Assembly (NCBI RefSeq): GCF_003096195.1
Contig: NZ_CP023004.1
Location: 3,142,501-3,206,500 of the forward strand
Origin: Ereboglobus luteus
GTDB taxonomy: Bacteria > Verrucomicrobiota > Verrucomicrobiia > Opitutales > Opitutaceae
Length of the DNA: 64,000 nucleotides
Direction: 5' to 3'
The notes beneath the pieces are model-generated. The model was not told where the DNA came from and searched no databases. It saw only the letters and a list, made by a program, of their open reading frames with translations. Numbering within the stretch: the first letter of the stretch is position 1; the number at the start of each line of letters is the position of its first letter. Shown here in pieces: positions 52,911-62,096 of this stretch. A program made the position numbers and the translations under genes.

Positions 52911-54062
52911 ATGAAATCACGACTTCCACTCCGCTGCTGGGCAGAGATCGACTTGGCCGCGCTTGAGCGCAACCTGCGCCTCATCCGCGCGTCGCTGCCG
53001 CCGCATATGCGCTACGTGGCGGTCGTGAAAGCCGATGCCTACGGGCACGGTTTGCAACAGGTCGCGGCGCGCCTCATGCACGCCGGTGCGGACTTGTTTG
53101 CCGTGGCGAATCTCGCCGAGGCCGCGTCGTTGCGCGAGATCGGTCCCGGCTGGCCGATCCTGCTGCTCTCGCCGCTCCTGCCTGAGGAGGACCGGTATCT
53201 GGTCGAATACGATTTGATCGCAACTGTTTCGACGAGTGACGAGGTGCGGCGTTTCGACGCGGTCGGGCGCGCGGCGGGCAGGCCCGTCACCGTGCACTTG
53301 AAAATCGACACCGGCATGGGGCGCGCCGGCATCTGGCATGAATGCGCGGAAAAATTATGCGCGGAAATTCTCGCCTCGCCCAACATCAAGCTCGGCGGCG
53401 CTTACACCCATTTCGCGAAACCCGACGAGGATCCCGCGTTCACGGACGAGCAGCGAAAGCGTTTTCTAAAGGCGCTGGCGTGCTGTCCGAAACTCGATCT
53501 TTCGCAGCTTTTTGTGCACGCGGACAACAGCGCCGGGCTCGACACGCTCGAGGCCGCCGGACCGTTCAACGCGGTGCGCATCGGCCTGCTCCAGTTTGGC
53601 ATTGTGCCGGGGCGCGACGGACTTTTGGCGCACGTGAAAACGGAGCCGACATTCAGCTTTAAAACGCGCGTGGGCATCGTGAAAAAACTGCCGCTTGGCA
53701 CGGGCATCAGTTACGGCAGCACGCACACGCTCCGGCGCGACAGCACGGTTGCCGTTCTTACCGCGGGTTACGGAGACGGCATCCCGCGCTCGGTGAGCAA
53801 CCGCGCGAGCGTTTTGGTGCACGGCATTCGTTGCCCGATTCTCGGTCGCGTGACGATGGACCAAACCGTCATCGACATCACCGACATCCCGACAATGACC
53901 AAGGTCGCCAGCGGGGACGAATGCGTTATTATTGGACGCCAGAATGGCGCCGAAATCACGATCAGCGAGTTCAGCCATGCCGCCGACACGATCCCGTGGG
54001 AAACCCTGTGCTCGGTGACAAAACGCGTGCCGCGATTGTATAAAACCGTGCTGGGGGTTTAG
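52911..54062 (+). CDS. alr: Alanine racemase
   Basis: 383 residues. PLP enzyme making D-alanine for peptidoglycan. The PLP-lysine block is YVAVVKADAYGHG with Lys40. LKIDTGMGRAGI, YTHFAKPDED, the catalytic-Tyr region GISYGSTHTLRR, and LTAGYGDGIPR are diagnostic. RVTMDQTVIDIT near the end is the C-terminal domain motif. 42 bases after the tsaB-like gene; may be co-transcribed. Confidence 0.97.
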   Translation: MKSRLPLRCWAEIDLAALERNLRLIRASLPPHMRYVAVVKADAYGHGLQQVAARLMHAGADLFAVANLAEAASLREIGPGWPILLLSPLLPEEDRYLVEYDLIATVSTSDEVRRFDAVGRAAGRPVTVHLKIDTGMGRAGIWHECAEKLCAEILASPNIKLGGAYTHFAKPDEDPAFTDEQRKRFLKALACCPKLDLSQLFVHADNSAGLDTLEAAGPFNAVRIGLLQFGIVPGRDGLLAHVKTEPTFSFKTRVGIVKKLPLGTGISYGSTHTLRRDSTVAVLTAGYGDGIPRSVSNRASVLVHGIRCPILGRVTMDQTVIDITDIPTMTKVASGDECVIIGRQNGAEITISEFSHAADTIPWETLCSVTKRVPRLYKTVLGV

Positions 54063-54188
54063 CGGAGCATGCGCCTTCGAGGTTTGTTCATTTTTGAATG
54101 CCATGCCGCGGTTGAATCCAGGCGGGGAACCATGATGGAAAACATTGCGTCATTCGCGTCCACTCGAGGTTAAAAACAATTGCCGAAC

Positions 54189-55463
54189 ATGCACACCCAT
54201 CACTCACACTTCCGGCGCGCGCAATGGCGGGTGCTCGTCGCGGTGATGATCTGCTACCTGTTTTATTACACCGGCCGCCACGCGCTCGGGTTCGCGATTC
54301 CCGGCATTTCCGCCGAGCTCGGCATGAGCAAGGAACTGCTCGGCTGGGCGTCCGCGGGCATGTTGTGGGCGTATGCGCTCGGGCAGGTTTTCAGCGGCGG
54401 CGCGGGAGACCGGATCGGCGGACGCCGGATGATGACCGCCGGCGCGCTCCTGTCCTTCGCGCTGAACTGGGTGACAAGTTTCGCGACCGGCTTTGTCACG
54501 CTCTTCGCCGGCTGGAGCCTGAACGGGCTCGCTCAAAGCATGGGCTGGGCACCCGGCACGCGGCTCGTCGCAAACTGGTGGGGGCCGCGCGAGCGCGGTT
54601 TTGCCTTCGGACTTTTTTCGCTCGCGGCGGGTTTCGCTTCGGTGCTGGCGTTTGGCGCCTCGATTTTTGTGATCGACGGGCTCGGGCTCAACTGGCGCTG
54701 GCTGTTCCGCCTGCCGGTGCTGCTCATGCCGCTGGGCGCGCTCGCCGTGTGGCGGATGTCGCGCGATCATCCCGCCGATCTCGGCTTTGAAAACCTGGAG
54801 GACGAGGCGCCGCCCGAAAATGTCCGCGCGACATTAAAATCCGCCGGCGACGGCGCGCCGCCTTGGAGGCGTTACCTCGCGATTCTTGGCAACCGCGAAC
54901 TGTTGCTCGCCAGCCTCGCGATCGGCTTTCAAAACGCCGTGCGCTTCGCGCTTTTGATTTGGGTGCCCGTGTATTTTCTCGACGGTGACGGTTCCGGCGG
55001 CGGCGGTGTTTGGGCGAGCCTGGGACTTCCGGCGGGCATGGCCTTGGGCGCGTTTGCCAGCGGCTGGGTTTCGGATCGCTTTTTCGGTTCGCGCAAATCC
55101 GGCGTCATCGTGATCTTCATGACTGTCGCGGCGATTCTCGCGGTCGTCCAATACCTGCTGCCGTTCGGCCACTGGGCCGCGTTGCCCATCCTTTTGTTTC
55201 TCGGATTTTTCGGCTGCGGCTCGCAATCCGCGTTCTGGGCGATGGCTCCCGATTTGCTCGGGCGCGCCAACACAAGCACCGCGATCGGCATCATGGATTT
55301 TTTCGCCTATCTCATCGCCGGCCTTTGCGGGCCGTTGATCGGCTGGCTGGTGCAGCACGACCCCGTCGCCAACAGCGGCGGCGAAAACACATCGCTCGTT
55401 TTTCTTTTTGTCGCGCTGCTCTCCGCCTGCGGCGCGGCGGTCGGCTTCCTGATAAAACGGTGA
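54189..55463 (+). CDS. MFS transporter, organophosphate antiporter-like
   Basis: 424 residues from the ATG at 54189, twelve predicted helices. CYLFYYTGRHALGFAIPGIS and GQVFSGGAGDRIGGRRMMTAG are OPA/GlpT-like. GLAQSMGWAPGTRLVANWWGPRERGFAFG is the helix 4-5 region of that family (shown in part: GWAPGTRLVANWW). A second, distant member lies at 39.0 kb. The zinc alcohol dehydrogenase follows 115 bases later on the same strand; this pairing resembles phosphonate or sugar-phosphate utilisation loci, but the substrate is unknown. Confidence 0.82.
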   Translation: MHTHHSHFRRAQWRVLVAVMICYLFYYTGRHALGFAIPGISAELGMSKELLGWASAGMLWAYALGQVFSGGAGDRIGGRRMMTAGALLSFALNWVTSFATGFVTLFAGWSLNGLAQSMGWAPGTRLVANWWGPRERGFAFGLFSLAAGFASVLAFGASIFVIDGLGLNWRWLFRLPVLLMPLGALAVWRMSRDHPADLGFENLEDEAPPENVRATLKSAGDGAPPWRRYLAILGNRELLLASLAIGFQNAVRFALLIWVPVYFLDGDGSGGGGVWASLGLPAGMALGAFASGWVSDRFFGSRKSGVIVIFMTVAAILAVVQYLLPFGHWAALPILLFLGFFGCGSQSAFWAMAPDLLGRANTSTAIGIMDFFAYLIAGLCGPLIGWLVQHDPVANSGGENTSLVFLFVALLSACGAAVGFLIKR

Positions 55464-55577
55464 ATTGAAAGTGTCGTTGCAATCAACCGGCGCGCCCATA
55501 CATTGATTCAAAATCAATAAACACGAAGTCATCGTTGAATTAATGTCCCCCTTTTTGACCCTTTCCCCTTACCGCCC

Positions 55578-56660
55578 ATGATCTCGATCAACATCCCCGA
55601 AGAAATGTCCGCGGCCACGCTGCCCGGCAATAGCACCGCCAAGCTCGAGGCGCGCCGAGTTCCGCAACCCGGTCACGGCGAAGTCCTCATCCGCATGAAA
55701 TGCTCGACCATTTGCGGCTCCGACATCCGCTGCATTTATCACGAGCACCTCGGCAAGGGCCCCGAGGGTTACCAGGACGGCATGATCGCCGGGCACGAGC
55801 CCTGCGGCCAGATCGTCAAGGCCGGCCCCGGTTGCCGCCGCTTTCGAGAGGGCGACCGCGTGATCGTCTATCACATTTCCGGCTGCGGCGTGTGCAACGA
55901 CTGCCGGCGCGGCTACATGATCTCCTGCACCAGCGAGAAATTCCGACGCGCCTACGGATGGCAGCGCGACGGCGGCATGGCCGACTACCTGCTCGCCGAG
56001 GAAAAGGACCTCGTCCATCTGCCCGACTCGCTCAGCTACGCCGACGGCGCGCAAGTCGCCTGCGGCTTCGGCACCGTTTACGAAGGCCTCGAAAAAGTCG
56101 GCATCAGCGGAAACGACGCCGTGCTCATCACCGGACTCGGCCCCGTGGGGCTCGCCGCCGGCGCGCTTTGCCGCAAACTCGGCGCACGCAAAATCATCGG
56201 CATCGACGTGATTGACGACCGCCTGAAAATCGCGCGCGACCTCGGCCTCTGCGACGAAGTGCTGCGCTCCGGCCCCGACAACGTCGACGAGGTGCGCGCG
56301 CTCACCGGCGGCCACGGCGTCGAGCGCACCGTCGAGTGCTCGGCCAACGCAAGCGCGCGCAACACCGCGCTGCGCGCCACGCGCAAATGGGGCCGCATGG
56401 TCATGATAGGGGAGGGCGGCAGATTGGAAATGAATCCCTCGCCCGACATGATTCACGACCAGAAAATGCTTTACGGTTCCTGGGTCACCTCGATCTGGCG
56501 CATGGAGGAGCTCGTCGAGCGCCTCGTGCGTTGGAATCTGCATCCCGCCGAACTGATCACGCACCGTTTCCCGCTCGAAAAAGTCAACGATGCCTACGCG
56601 CTCATGGCCTCGGGCCGGTGCGGCAAAGTTGCCGTCTGTTTCGACGAGGAACTTGCCTGA
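55578..56660 (+). CDS. Zinc-dependent medium-chain alcohol dehydrogenase
   Basis: 360 residues. The catalytic zinc site is STICGSDIRC plus the GHEPCG His-Glu pair; the structural zinc lobe is GCGVCNDCRRGYMISC (four Cys). The cofactor-binding turn is ITGLGPVGLAAGALCRKLGA with an acidic residue after the following strand (IGIDVIDD), suggesting NAD. It oxidises a secondary alcohol or polyol; the sorbitol/threonine dehydrogenase group is closest by eye. Likely functionally linked to the transporter upstream. Confidence 0.9.
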   Translation: MISINIPEEMSAATLPGNSTAKLEARRVPQPGHGEVLIRMKCSTICGSDIRCIYHEHLGKGPEGYQDGMIAGHEPCGQIVKAGPGCRRFREGDRVIVYHISGCGVCNDCRRGYMISCTSEKFRRAYGWQRDGGMADYLLAEEKDLVHLPDSLSYADGAQVACGFGTVYEGLEKVGISGNDAVLITGLGPVGLAAGALCRKLGARKIIGIDVIDDRLKIARDLGLCDEVLRSGPDNVDEVRALTGGHGVERTVECSANASARNTALRATRKWGRMVMIGEGGRLEMNPSPDMIHDQKMLYGSWVTSIWRMEELVERLVRWNLHPAELITHRFPLEKVNDAYALMASGRCGKVAVCFDEELA

Positions 56661-56776
56661 AACGAAGGCCTGTTGGTGGCTTGCCGGCTTCGTCGAGCCA
56701 CTCCCGTTTCCCGCGTTTTATTTTGCATTTTTGTGTGGCAACGCGGACGGCGTTTCGTGATCGTGCGGATTCCACT

Positions 56777-57265
56777 ATGAATCCTGTTCTAAAACTGTTA
56801 CTCGAAGGCGGCAGCCTCTCGACCGCGCAAATGGCGCAGGTCGCGGGCATTTCGGCCGCCGAAGTTGAACAGCACCTGGAACAGTTGAAGAAAGATAAAA
56901 TCTTCCTCGGCTGGCGTCCGGTGCTCGATCTCTCGCGCGAGGCCGCCGCAGCCGCGGCAGTGCGCGCCGTAATCGAGATCAAGGTCACGCCGGAGCGCGG
57001 GGGCGGGTTCAACCGCTTCGCCGAGCGCATCGCGAAATTCGACGAGGTCGAGTCGTGCTACCTCATGTCGGGCGGTTATGATTTGCTGGTGTTCGCGCGC
57101 GGCGCGTCATTGCAAAAAGTCGCCGCGTTCGTGTCGGAAAAATTGTCCACCGTCGAGGGCGTGCTCTCCACTGCGACGCACTTCATGCTGCGCTGCTACA
57201 AGGAGCAGGGCTACCTGCTCGAAAGCGACGGGGACAGTTCCTCCCGCCTCGCCGTTTCGCCATAA
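56777..57265 (+). CDS. Lrp/AsnC family transcriptional regulator
   Basis: 162 residues. A short winged helix (LLEGGSLSTAQMAQVAGISAAEVEQHLEQL) is followed by an Lrp-type RAM ligand domain (VIEIKVTPERGGGFNRFAER, VESCYLMSGGYDLLVFARG, VEGVLSTATHFMLRCYKEQG). It probably senses an amino acid and controls the aminotransferase gene 31 bases downstream; such pairs are common. Start at 56777; the frame upstream overlaps the dehydrogenase gene and has no similarity. Confidence 0.93.
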   Translation: MNPVLKLLLEGGSLSTAQMAQVAGISAAEVEQHLEQLKKDKIFLGWRPVLDLSREAAAAAAVRAVIEIKVTPERGGGFNRFAERIAKFDEVESCYLMSGGYDLLVFARGASLQKVAAFVSEKLSTVEGVLSTATHFMLRCYKEQGYLLESDGDSSSRLAVSP

Positions 57266-57296
57266 CCCCAAACCAGCTAGGAGCACTTGAATTAAA

Positions 57297-58475
57297 ATGA
57301 GCACCGACCCAAACAAGTGGGTGGCGGGCCACGTGGCCACGCTGCCCAAGAGCGGCATCCGTGATTTCTTCGATCTGGTTGCCAAAATGAAGGGGCAGGA
57401 CGTGATTTCGCTCGGCGTGGGCGAGCCCGATTTCGTGACGCCGTGGCGCGTGCGCGAGGCGGCGATCTACGCGCTCGAGCAGGGCAAAACCTACTACACG
57501 GCAAACCTCGGACTGCTCGAGTTGCGTCGCGCGATTTCGAAATACGTGGCCGAACACTTCGGCGTCGAATACCGTCCCGACGACCAAGTCCTCGTGACCG
57601 TCGGCGTGAGCGAGGCGGTCGATCTGGCGTTTCGCGCGTTTTGCAATCCGGGCGACAAGGTGATGTTTCACCAGCCTTGCTACGTGTCGTATCACCCGAG
57701 CGTGACGCTCGTGCACGGCACCGGCATCGCCGTGCCGACCTATGCGAAGGACAACTTCGCGCTGACCGCCGAGGCACTTCGCGCCGCGTGGCAGCCCGGC
57801 GCAAAGATCCTCATGCTCAACCTGCCGTGCAACCCTACCGGCGGCACTTGCACGCGAGAGCAGTTGGAAAAAATCGCCGAGTTCTGCCGCGAAAAAGACC
57901 TGCTCGTGTTGAGCGACGAGATTTATTCCGAGCTCACCTTCGACGGCGTGCACACGAGCATTGCGAGTCTGCCGGGCATGGCCGAGCGCACGGTTTTCCT
58001 GCACGGATTTTCGAAGGCGTTTGCGATGACCGGCTGGCGCATCGGCTATGCGTGCGGCCCCGCCGTGCTCGTCGACGCGATGATGAAGGTGCACCAATAT
58101 TCGATGATGTGCGCGTCGATCATTTCGCAGGAAGCCGCGCTTGAGGCGCTCACCCACGGGTGGGACGACGTGTGCCGGATGCGCGAGCAGTATCACCGCC
58201 GTCGCGACCTGGTTGTGCGCCGCTTCAACGAGATCGGCCTGAAATGTCATTCGCCGCGCGGTTCGTTCTACGCGTTTCCGAACGTCACCGCGACCGGGCT
58301 CGACGAAAAGCAATTCGCAGTGGAATTGCTCGAAAAGGAAAAAGTCGCCGTGGTGCCCGGGCAGGCCTTCGGCGAAAACGGCGCGGGTCACGTGCGCGCT
58401 TGTTTCGCAACCAGCTACGAGCAGCTCATCGATGCGTGCGATCGCATGGAGCGGTTTGTGGGCGCCAAACGGTGA
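57297..58475 (+). CDS. Class I/II PLP-dependent aminotransferase
   Basis: 392 residues. ISLGVGEPDFVTPWRVREA is the fold I aminotransferase opening; NPTGG is at 179-183 (LNLPCNPTGGT), the DEIY Tyr follows, and the PLP Lys is Lys240 in HGFSKAFAMTGWRIGYACG. The C-terminal Arg for the substrate carboxylate sits in HVRACFATSYE. Resembles PatA/AspC-like enzymes that form a unit with an Lrp regulator. The amino donor is not determinable. Confidence 0.95.
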   Translation: MSTDPNKWVAGHVATLPKSGIRDFFDLVAKMKGQDVISLGVGEPDFVTPWRVREAAIYALEQGKTYYTANLGLLELRRAISKYVAEHFGVEYRPDDQVLVTVGVSEAVDLAFRAFCNPGDKVMFHQPCYVSYHPSVTLVHGTGIAVPTYAKDNFALTAEALRAAWQPGAKILMLNLPCNPTGGTCTREQLEKIAEFCREKDLLVLSDEIYSELTFDGVHTSIASLPGMAERTVFLHGFSKAFAMTGWRIGYACGPAVLVDAMMKVHQYSMMCASIISQEAALEALTHGWDDVCRMREQYHRRRDLVVRRFNEIGLKCHSPRGSFYAFPNVTATGLDEKQFAVELLEKEKVAVVPGQAFGENGAGHVRACFATSYEQLIDACDRMERFVGAKR

Positions 58476-58494
58476 GCTCCGAGCGTCTTGATTG

Positions 58495-58533
58495 AATTGC
58501 GTGGCGCGAGTGGATTGCTTGCGCCACGCAATT
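58495..58533. terminator. Strong hairpin after the aminotransferase gene
   Basis: Exact 13-bp stem AATTGCGTGGCGC / GCGCCACGCAATT with a 13-base loop, 20 bases past the stop. No T run follows, so it may stabilise the 3' end or act as a weak terminator. Confidence 0.6.
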
Positions 58534-58619
58534 TGCCAATTTGCCGCTTTCAGGTTTTGGGGATTAGGCGATTCGCAAGATTGTCAACCGGCATTCCTCG
58601 CTCCACAGTTCGCATTCCC

Positions 58620-59528
58620 ATGACCCGCACCGATCGTCTTCTTGCCACCCTCGCCGCCCGCCCGCTCCAATGCGACGGCGCCACGGGCACGCAACTCCAG
58701 CAACTCGGCCTGCAACCCGGCGAGTCCTGCGAACGCTGGGTGCTCGATCACCCCGAGCGCGTCCAGCTCGTCCATCAACGCTATCGCGAGGCCGGCGCTG
58801 ATCTGCTCACCACAAACACCTTCGGCGGCACCACGCTTTCGCTTGCCTCGCACGGCCTCGATTCGCGCGCCGCCGACATCAACCGCAACGCGGCGCGCCT
58901 CGCCCGCGAAGTCGCCGGCGACCATGCGTGGGTGCTTGGCGACATGGGCCCTTTTGGCGGCATCCTCGAACCCTACGGCGAGACCGAGCCCGGCGCCGCG
59001 CGCGATGCTTTTCTCGCGCAGGCCGCCGCGCTTGTCGAGGGGGGCGCGGATGCGATCCTTGTCGAAACAATGTCCGATCCCGCCGAGGCGGCGCTGGCCG
59101 TTGAAGCCGCGCGCGAAGCCGGCGCGCAATTTGTCATTTCCACCTTTGCATTTCAGCACACGCCCGCCGGTTTTCGCACCATGATGGGCGCTTCGCCCGC
59201 GGTTGCGGTTCAGGCCGCGCTTGATGCAGGGGCCAGCGTCGTCGGTGCGAATTGCGGCACGCAACTCTCGCTCGAGGATTACGCAACCTTGGCCGTCGAG
59301 CTCGTCGAGGCCGCGCACGGGATTCCCGTGATCGTGCAACCCAACGCCGGGTCGCCCGCGCATGATCCCGCCACCGGACAAATCACCTACGCAACCACGC
59401 CCGCCGCCTTTGCGGAAGCGGCCGCGCGATACATCACGCTCGGCGCGCGCATCGTCGGCGGCTGCTGCGGCACCACACCGGCGCACATTTCAGCATCCGC
59501 CGCGCATAACAAAAAAACAAAGGCGTGA
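58620..59528 (+). CDS. Homocysteine S-methyltransferase family protein (betaine- or S-methylmethionine-dependent type)
   Basis: 302 residues. The zinc-binding cysteines are Cys212 (GANCGTQ) and Cys282-Cys283 (GGCCGTTPAHI). LQCDGATGTQLQQLG and LTTNTFGGTTLSL are the N-terminal barrel motifs. It transfers a methyl group to homocysteine to give methionine in the cytosol. Cobalamin domains of MetH are absent, so the donor is probably betaine or S-methylmethionine, or this is the stand-alone activation module of a split MetH. Start at 58620 by family alignment; the upstream frame is non-conserved. Confidence 0.88.
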   Translation: MTRTDRLLATLAARPLQCDGATGTQLQQLGLQPGESCERWVLDHPERVQLVHQRYREAGADLLTTNTFGGTTLSLASHGLDSRAADINRNAARLAREVAGDHAWVLGDMGPFGGILEPYGETEPGAARDAFLAQAAALVEGGADAILVETMSDPAEAALAVEAAREAGAQFVISTFAFQHTPAGFRTMMGASPAVAVQAALDAGASVVGANCGTQLSLEDYATLAVELVEAAHGIPVIVQPNAGSPAHDPATGQITYATTPAAFAEAAARYITLGARIVGGCCGTTPAHISASAAHNKKTKA

Positions 59529-59561
59529 TTGTCGCGAGGCGAGGGTGGGGAGGTGATTGCC

Positions 59562-60677
59562 TCACGCGACTTTTTTGCGGAAGAGCACGGCGGCGCTGGT
59601 GAGGGTGATCGCGCAGATGACGAGCAGCGGCCAGGCGAGTTGCGCGGCGTGGGCGACCGTGGCGTCTTTCAGGTAAACCGCCTTCACCACTTCCATGAAA
59701 TGGCGGATCGGGTTTATCCAGGTTATGTGTTGCAGCCACACGGGCATGTTTTCAATCGGGGCGGCGAAACCGGAGAGCATCATCGCGGGCATCATGAACG
59801 CGAACATGCCGAGAAAGGCCTGCTGCTGCGTCGCGCAGAGCGATGAGACGAAGAGGCCGACTCCGGCGAGCGCGAGCGCGTAGAGGATGGTGCCGAGGCA
59901 GAGGATGACGAGACTGCCTTGAAACGGAACGTGGTAAATGAAAACGGCGGCGAGCAGGATGAGCGCGGCCTGGAATGACGCGATGAGGATCGCCGGCACG
60001 ATTTTGCCAGCCATGATCATCTCCGGCGTGTAGGGGGAAACGAGGAGCTGGTCGAAGGTGCCTTGCTCGCGTTCGCGCGCGACGGAGAGCGTCGTGACGA
60101 TGAGCACGCCCAGCGTCGTGATGAGCGCGATGAGGCTGGGCATGATGAAGTTGATGTAGTCGAGATTCGGATTGAACCAGTTTCGCACGACGAGTTCGGA
60201 GGGCGCGGTCGCGGTGTTGCGCGCGGAGGCGAGGTCGCGCTGGTAGTCTTGCACGATTTGCTGGATGTAGCCGGCGGCGATTTGCCCGGCGTTGGTGCGG
60301 CGTCCGTCGAGCAGGATCTGAAGTTGCGGGGCGCCGTTTGCGCGCGCGATTTGCGCGGAGAAATCGGACGGGATTCGGACAACGGCGAGCGCGCGCTGAT
60401 GCTCGATGGTGTCGTTGAGTTGTCGCGGGTTGTCGATGTCGATGAACTCGGTGAAGGTGACGGCTTGCGCGCGGAGGCGTTGCGTGAGCTCGATGGCGGC
60501 GGGGCCCCGGTCCTGGTCGTAGATGGCGAGCGCGGCGTTTTTGATTTCGAGCGTGGCGGCGAGCGGGAAGATCGCGACTTGCAGGATCACAGGCATGATA
60601 AGAAGCATCCGGCTTTGTTTGTCGCCGAGGACGATTTGAAGCTCCTTGCGGATGAGTGTGATGAGGCGGCGGAACAT
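59562..60677 (-). CDS. ABC-2 type exporter permease, YbhR-like
   Basis: 371 residues from the ATG at 60677 (MFRRLITLIRKELQIVLGD). One N-terminal helix (MLLIMPVILQVAIFPLAATL), a large periplasmic loop (about 45-190, AIYDQDRGPAAIEL...), then five helices with the ABC2 signature TLSVAREREQGTFDQLLVSPYTPEMIMAGK. Works as a dimer or heterodimer with the other permease and the fused ATPase to export a hydrophobic compound. Last gene of the operon in this window; a homocysteine methyltransferase converges on it. Confidence 0.9.
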   Translation of the reverse strand: MFRRLITLIRKELQIVLGDKQSRMLLIMPVILQVAIFPLAATLEIKNAALAIYDQDRGPAAIELTQRLRAQAVTFTEFIDIDNPRQLNDTIEHQRALAVVRIPSDFSAQIARANGAPQLQILLDGRRTNAGQIAAGYIQQIVQDYQRDLASARNTATAPSELVVRNWFNPNLDYINFIMPSLIALITTLGVLIVTTLSVAREREQGTFDQLLVSPYTPEMIMAGKIVPAILIASFQAALILLAAVFIYHVPFQGSLVILCLGTILYALALAGVGLFVSSLCATQQQAFLGMFAFMMPAMMLSGFAAPIENMPVWLQHITWINPIRHFMEVVKAVYLKDATVAHAAQLAWPLLVICAITLTSAAVLFRKKVA

Positions 60678-60685
60678 GGTTAAAT

Positions 60686-60789
60686 GCGGAATGTGGATTT
60701 CGGAATGCGGAGTGGGTTTGAGGTGAGATATGAGTTTGGGAATGCGGTGATTTTCATTCCACATTCCGCAATCCGAATTCCGCATTCAT
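60686..60789. repeat. Family E inverted repeat between the two permease genes
   Basis: AATGCGGAATGTGGATTTCG (left arm) and CATTCCACATTCCGCAATCC (right arm, extended by GAATTCCGCATT) form an imperfect hairpin of about 100 bases. It shares units with the blocks at 42.26 and 45.14 kb. The right end includes the last codons of the upstream permease gene. Confidence 0.65.
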
Positions 60790-61949
60790 TCGAGGCGTTT
60801 GCGGGTGAGTTTGGCGGTGAGGCCGATGAAGAGAGCGGCGGTGCCGGTGAGGAAAAGCAGCGGGTAAAGCAGGGTGCGCCAGGAGTCGCCGACTTGGAAA
60901 AGCGTCTGGATTGAGGTCACAAAATAGCGCGCGGGTATGGCGCAGGTCACGGCGCGGATGGGCGCGGGCATTGAACTGATTTCAAAGAGAAAACCCGAGA
61001 GCATCATCGCGGGGAGGAATGCCGCGATGAGGGCGATTTGGGCGGCGTTGAACTGGTTGCGCGTGGCCGTTGAAAACAGCAGCCCCATGCCGAGAACGCT
61101 GAGCAGAAACAGCGAGCCGCAGGCGAGAAGGGGCGGCAGCGAGCCGCGGAATTGCACGCCCATGACAAAATGCGCCACGGCGATGCAGAGCAGGAGCACG
61201 ATCATGCCGAGCAGGTAGTAGGGGATTATTTTGCTGAGCAGGATTTCGAGGCGCGAGACGGGCGACGAGAGAAGCGATTCCATCGTGCCGCGCTCCCATT
61301 CGCGCGCGACAACGAGCGCGGTGAGCAGCGCGCCGATCACGGTCATGATGAGGGTGATCGAGCCGGGGATGAGATAGTTGCGGCTCTCGGCGCTCGGGTT
61401 ATACCAAAACGTGCTTTCGATGGAGATCGCGGGCGGCATGGGTTGGCCGCGGGCGGCGGCGCGCTGCGCGAACCAGTTTTGCCATGCGCCGCGCGCGTAG
61501 GCTTGGACGAAGTTTGCGGTGTTGGGTTCGGTGCCGTCGGTAATAACCAAAAGCGGCGCGGGCTCGGGCGGCTCGCCCGCGGTGAGCGCGGATTCGGCGC
61601 GGCGTATTTTTGCGGAAAAATCGGACGGAATCACAACGAAGCCGCGAATGCGCGAGCGCGTCAGCGCCTCGCCGGCGAGGGCGGGCGAGGCGTAATCGGT
61701 GACATCAAGATAAGGCGAGCCGGTGAGGCTGGCGGCGAACTGGCGAGCATCAGCCGAAGTGTCCTCGCAGATGAGCCCGATGCGCGTGACGCCGGTGTCG
61801 AGATTGATGCCGTAGCCGAAGATGAACAACATGACGACGGGCAAAATAAACGCGATGAGGATGCTCGTCGGATCGCGAACGATCTGAAGCGTTTCCTTGC
61901 GGCAAAGCGCGCGCAGGCGGCGGAGGGAAAATGACGAACAAATGTTCAT
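60786..61949 (-). CDS. ABC-2 type exporter permease, YbhS-like
   Basis: 387 residues from the ATG at 61949 (MNICSSFSLRRLRALCRKET). A first helix (ILIAFILPVVMLFIFGYGI), a long periplasmic loop (LICEDTSADARQFAASLTGS and on to about 190), then five helices with VVAREWERGTMESLLSSPVSRLEILLSK, the ABC2 permease signature. It pairs with the next permease. The frame can be extended to 62087 but that stretch is family B repeat, not gene. Confidence 0.9.
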   Translation of the reverse strand: MNICSSFSLRRLRALCRKETLQIVRDPTSILIAFILPVVMLFIFGYGINLDTGVTRIGLICEDTSADARQFAASLTGSPYLDVTDYASPALAGEALTRSRIRGFVVIPSDFSAKIRRAESALTAGEPPEPAPLLVITDGTEPNTANFVQAYARGAWQNWFAQRAAARGQPMPPAISIESTFWYNPSAESRNYLIPGSITLIMTVIGALLTALVVAREWERGTMESLLSSPVSRLEILLSKIIPYYLLGMIVLLLCIAVAHFVMGVQFRGSLPPLLACGSLFLLSVLGMGLLFSTATRNQFNAAQIALIAAFLPAMMLSGFLFEISSMPAPIRAVTCAIPARYFVTSIQTLFQVGDSWRTLLYPLLFLTGTAALFIGLTAKLTRKRLE

Positions 61950-61968
61950 TGCGAATGCGGGGTCCTTT

Positions 61969-62009
61969 TTTGGAGTGCGGTGGCAGAGCGCAGCGGCGAC
62001 ACCGCTTTG
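61969..62009. repeat. Family B repeat, left flank of the RAYT cassette
   Basis: TTTGGAGTGCGGTGGCAGAG continuing to CGGCGACACCGCTTTG. Reverse-complementing the copy at 62784-62825 gives the same sequence with about two changes over 41 bases. Confidence 0.85.
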
Positions 62010-62043
62010 CTGTGTGTGCGCAAACCCCCAATCGGGAAGTCTT

Positions 62044-62089
62044 CCAAGCGGCGTCGCCAGGATTCGCCTTCTGCCGTCGCATTCCAAAG
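62044..62089. repeat. Degenerate inverted family B copy beside the RAYT stop
   Basis: CCAAGCGGCGTCGCCAGGAT through GCATTCCAAAG aligns, with small gaps, to the opposite orientation of the copy at 61969-62009. The two make a BIME-like pair at the 3' side of the transposase gene. Confidence 0.65.
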
Positions 62090-62096
62090 TGAATCA

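Noticed and set aside
58534-58619. Possible SAM or SAH riboswitch before the homocysteine methyltransferase
   Set aside because: Only a strong hairpin of the preceding gene and a degenerate family-E-like stretch are present; no aptamer core recognised.
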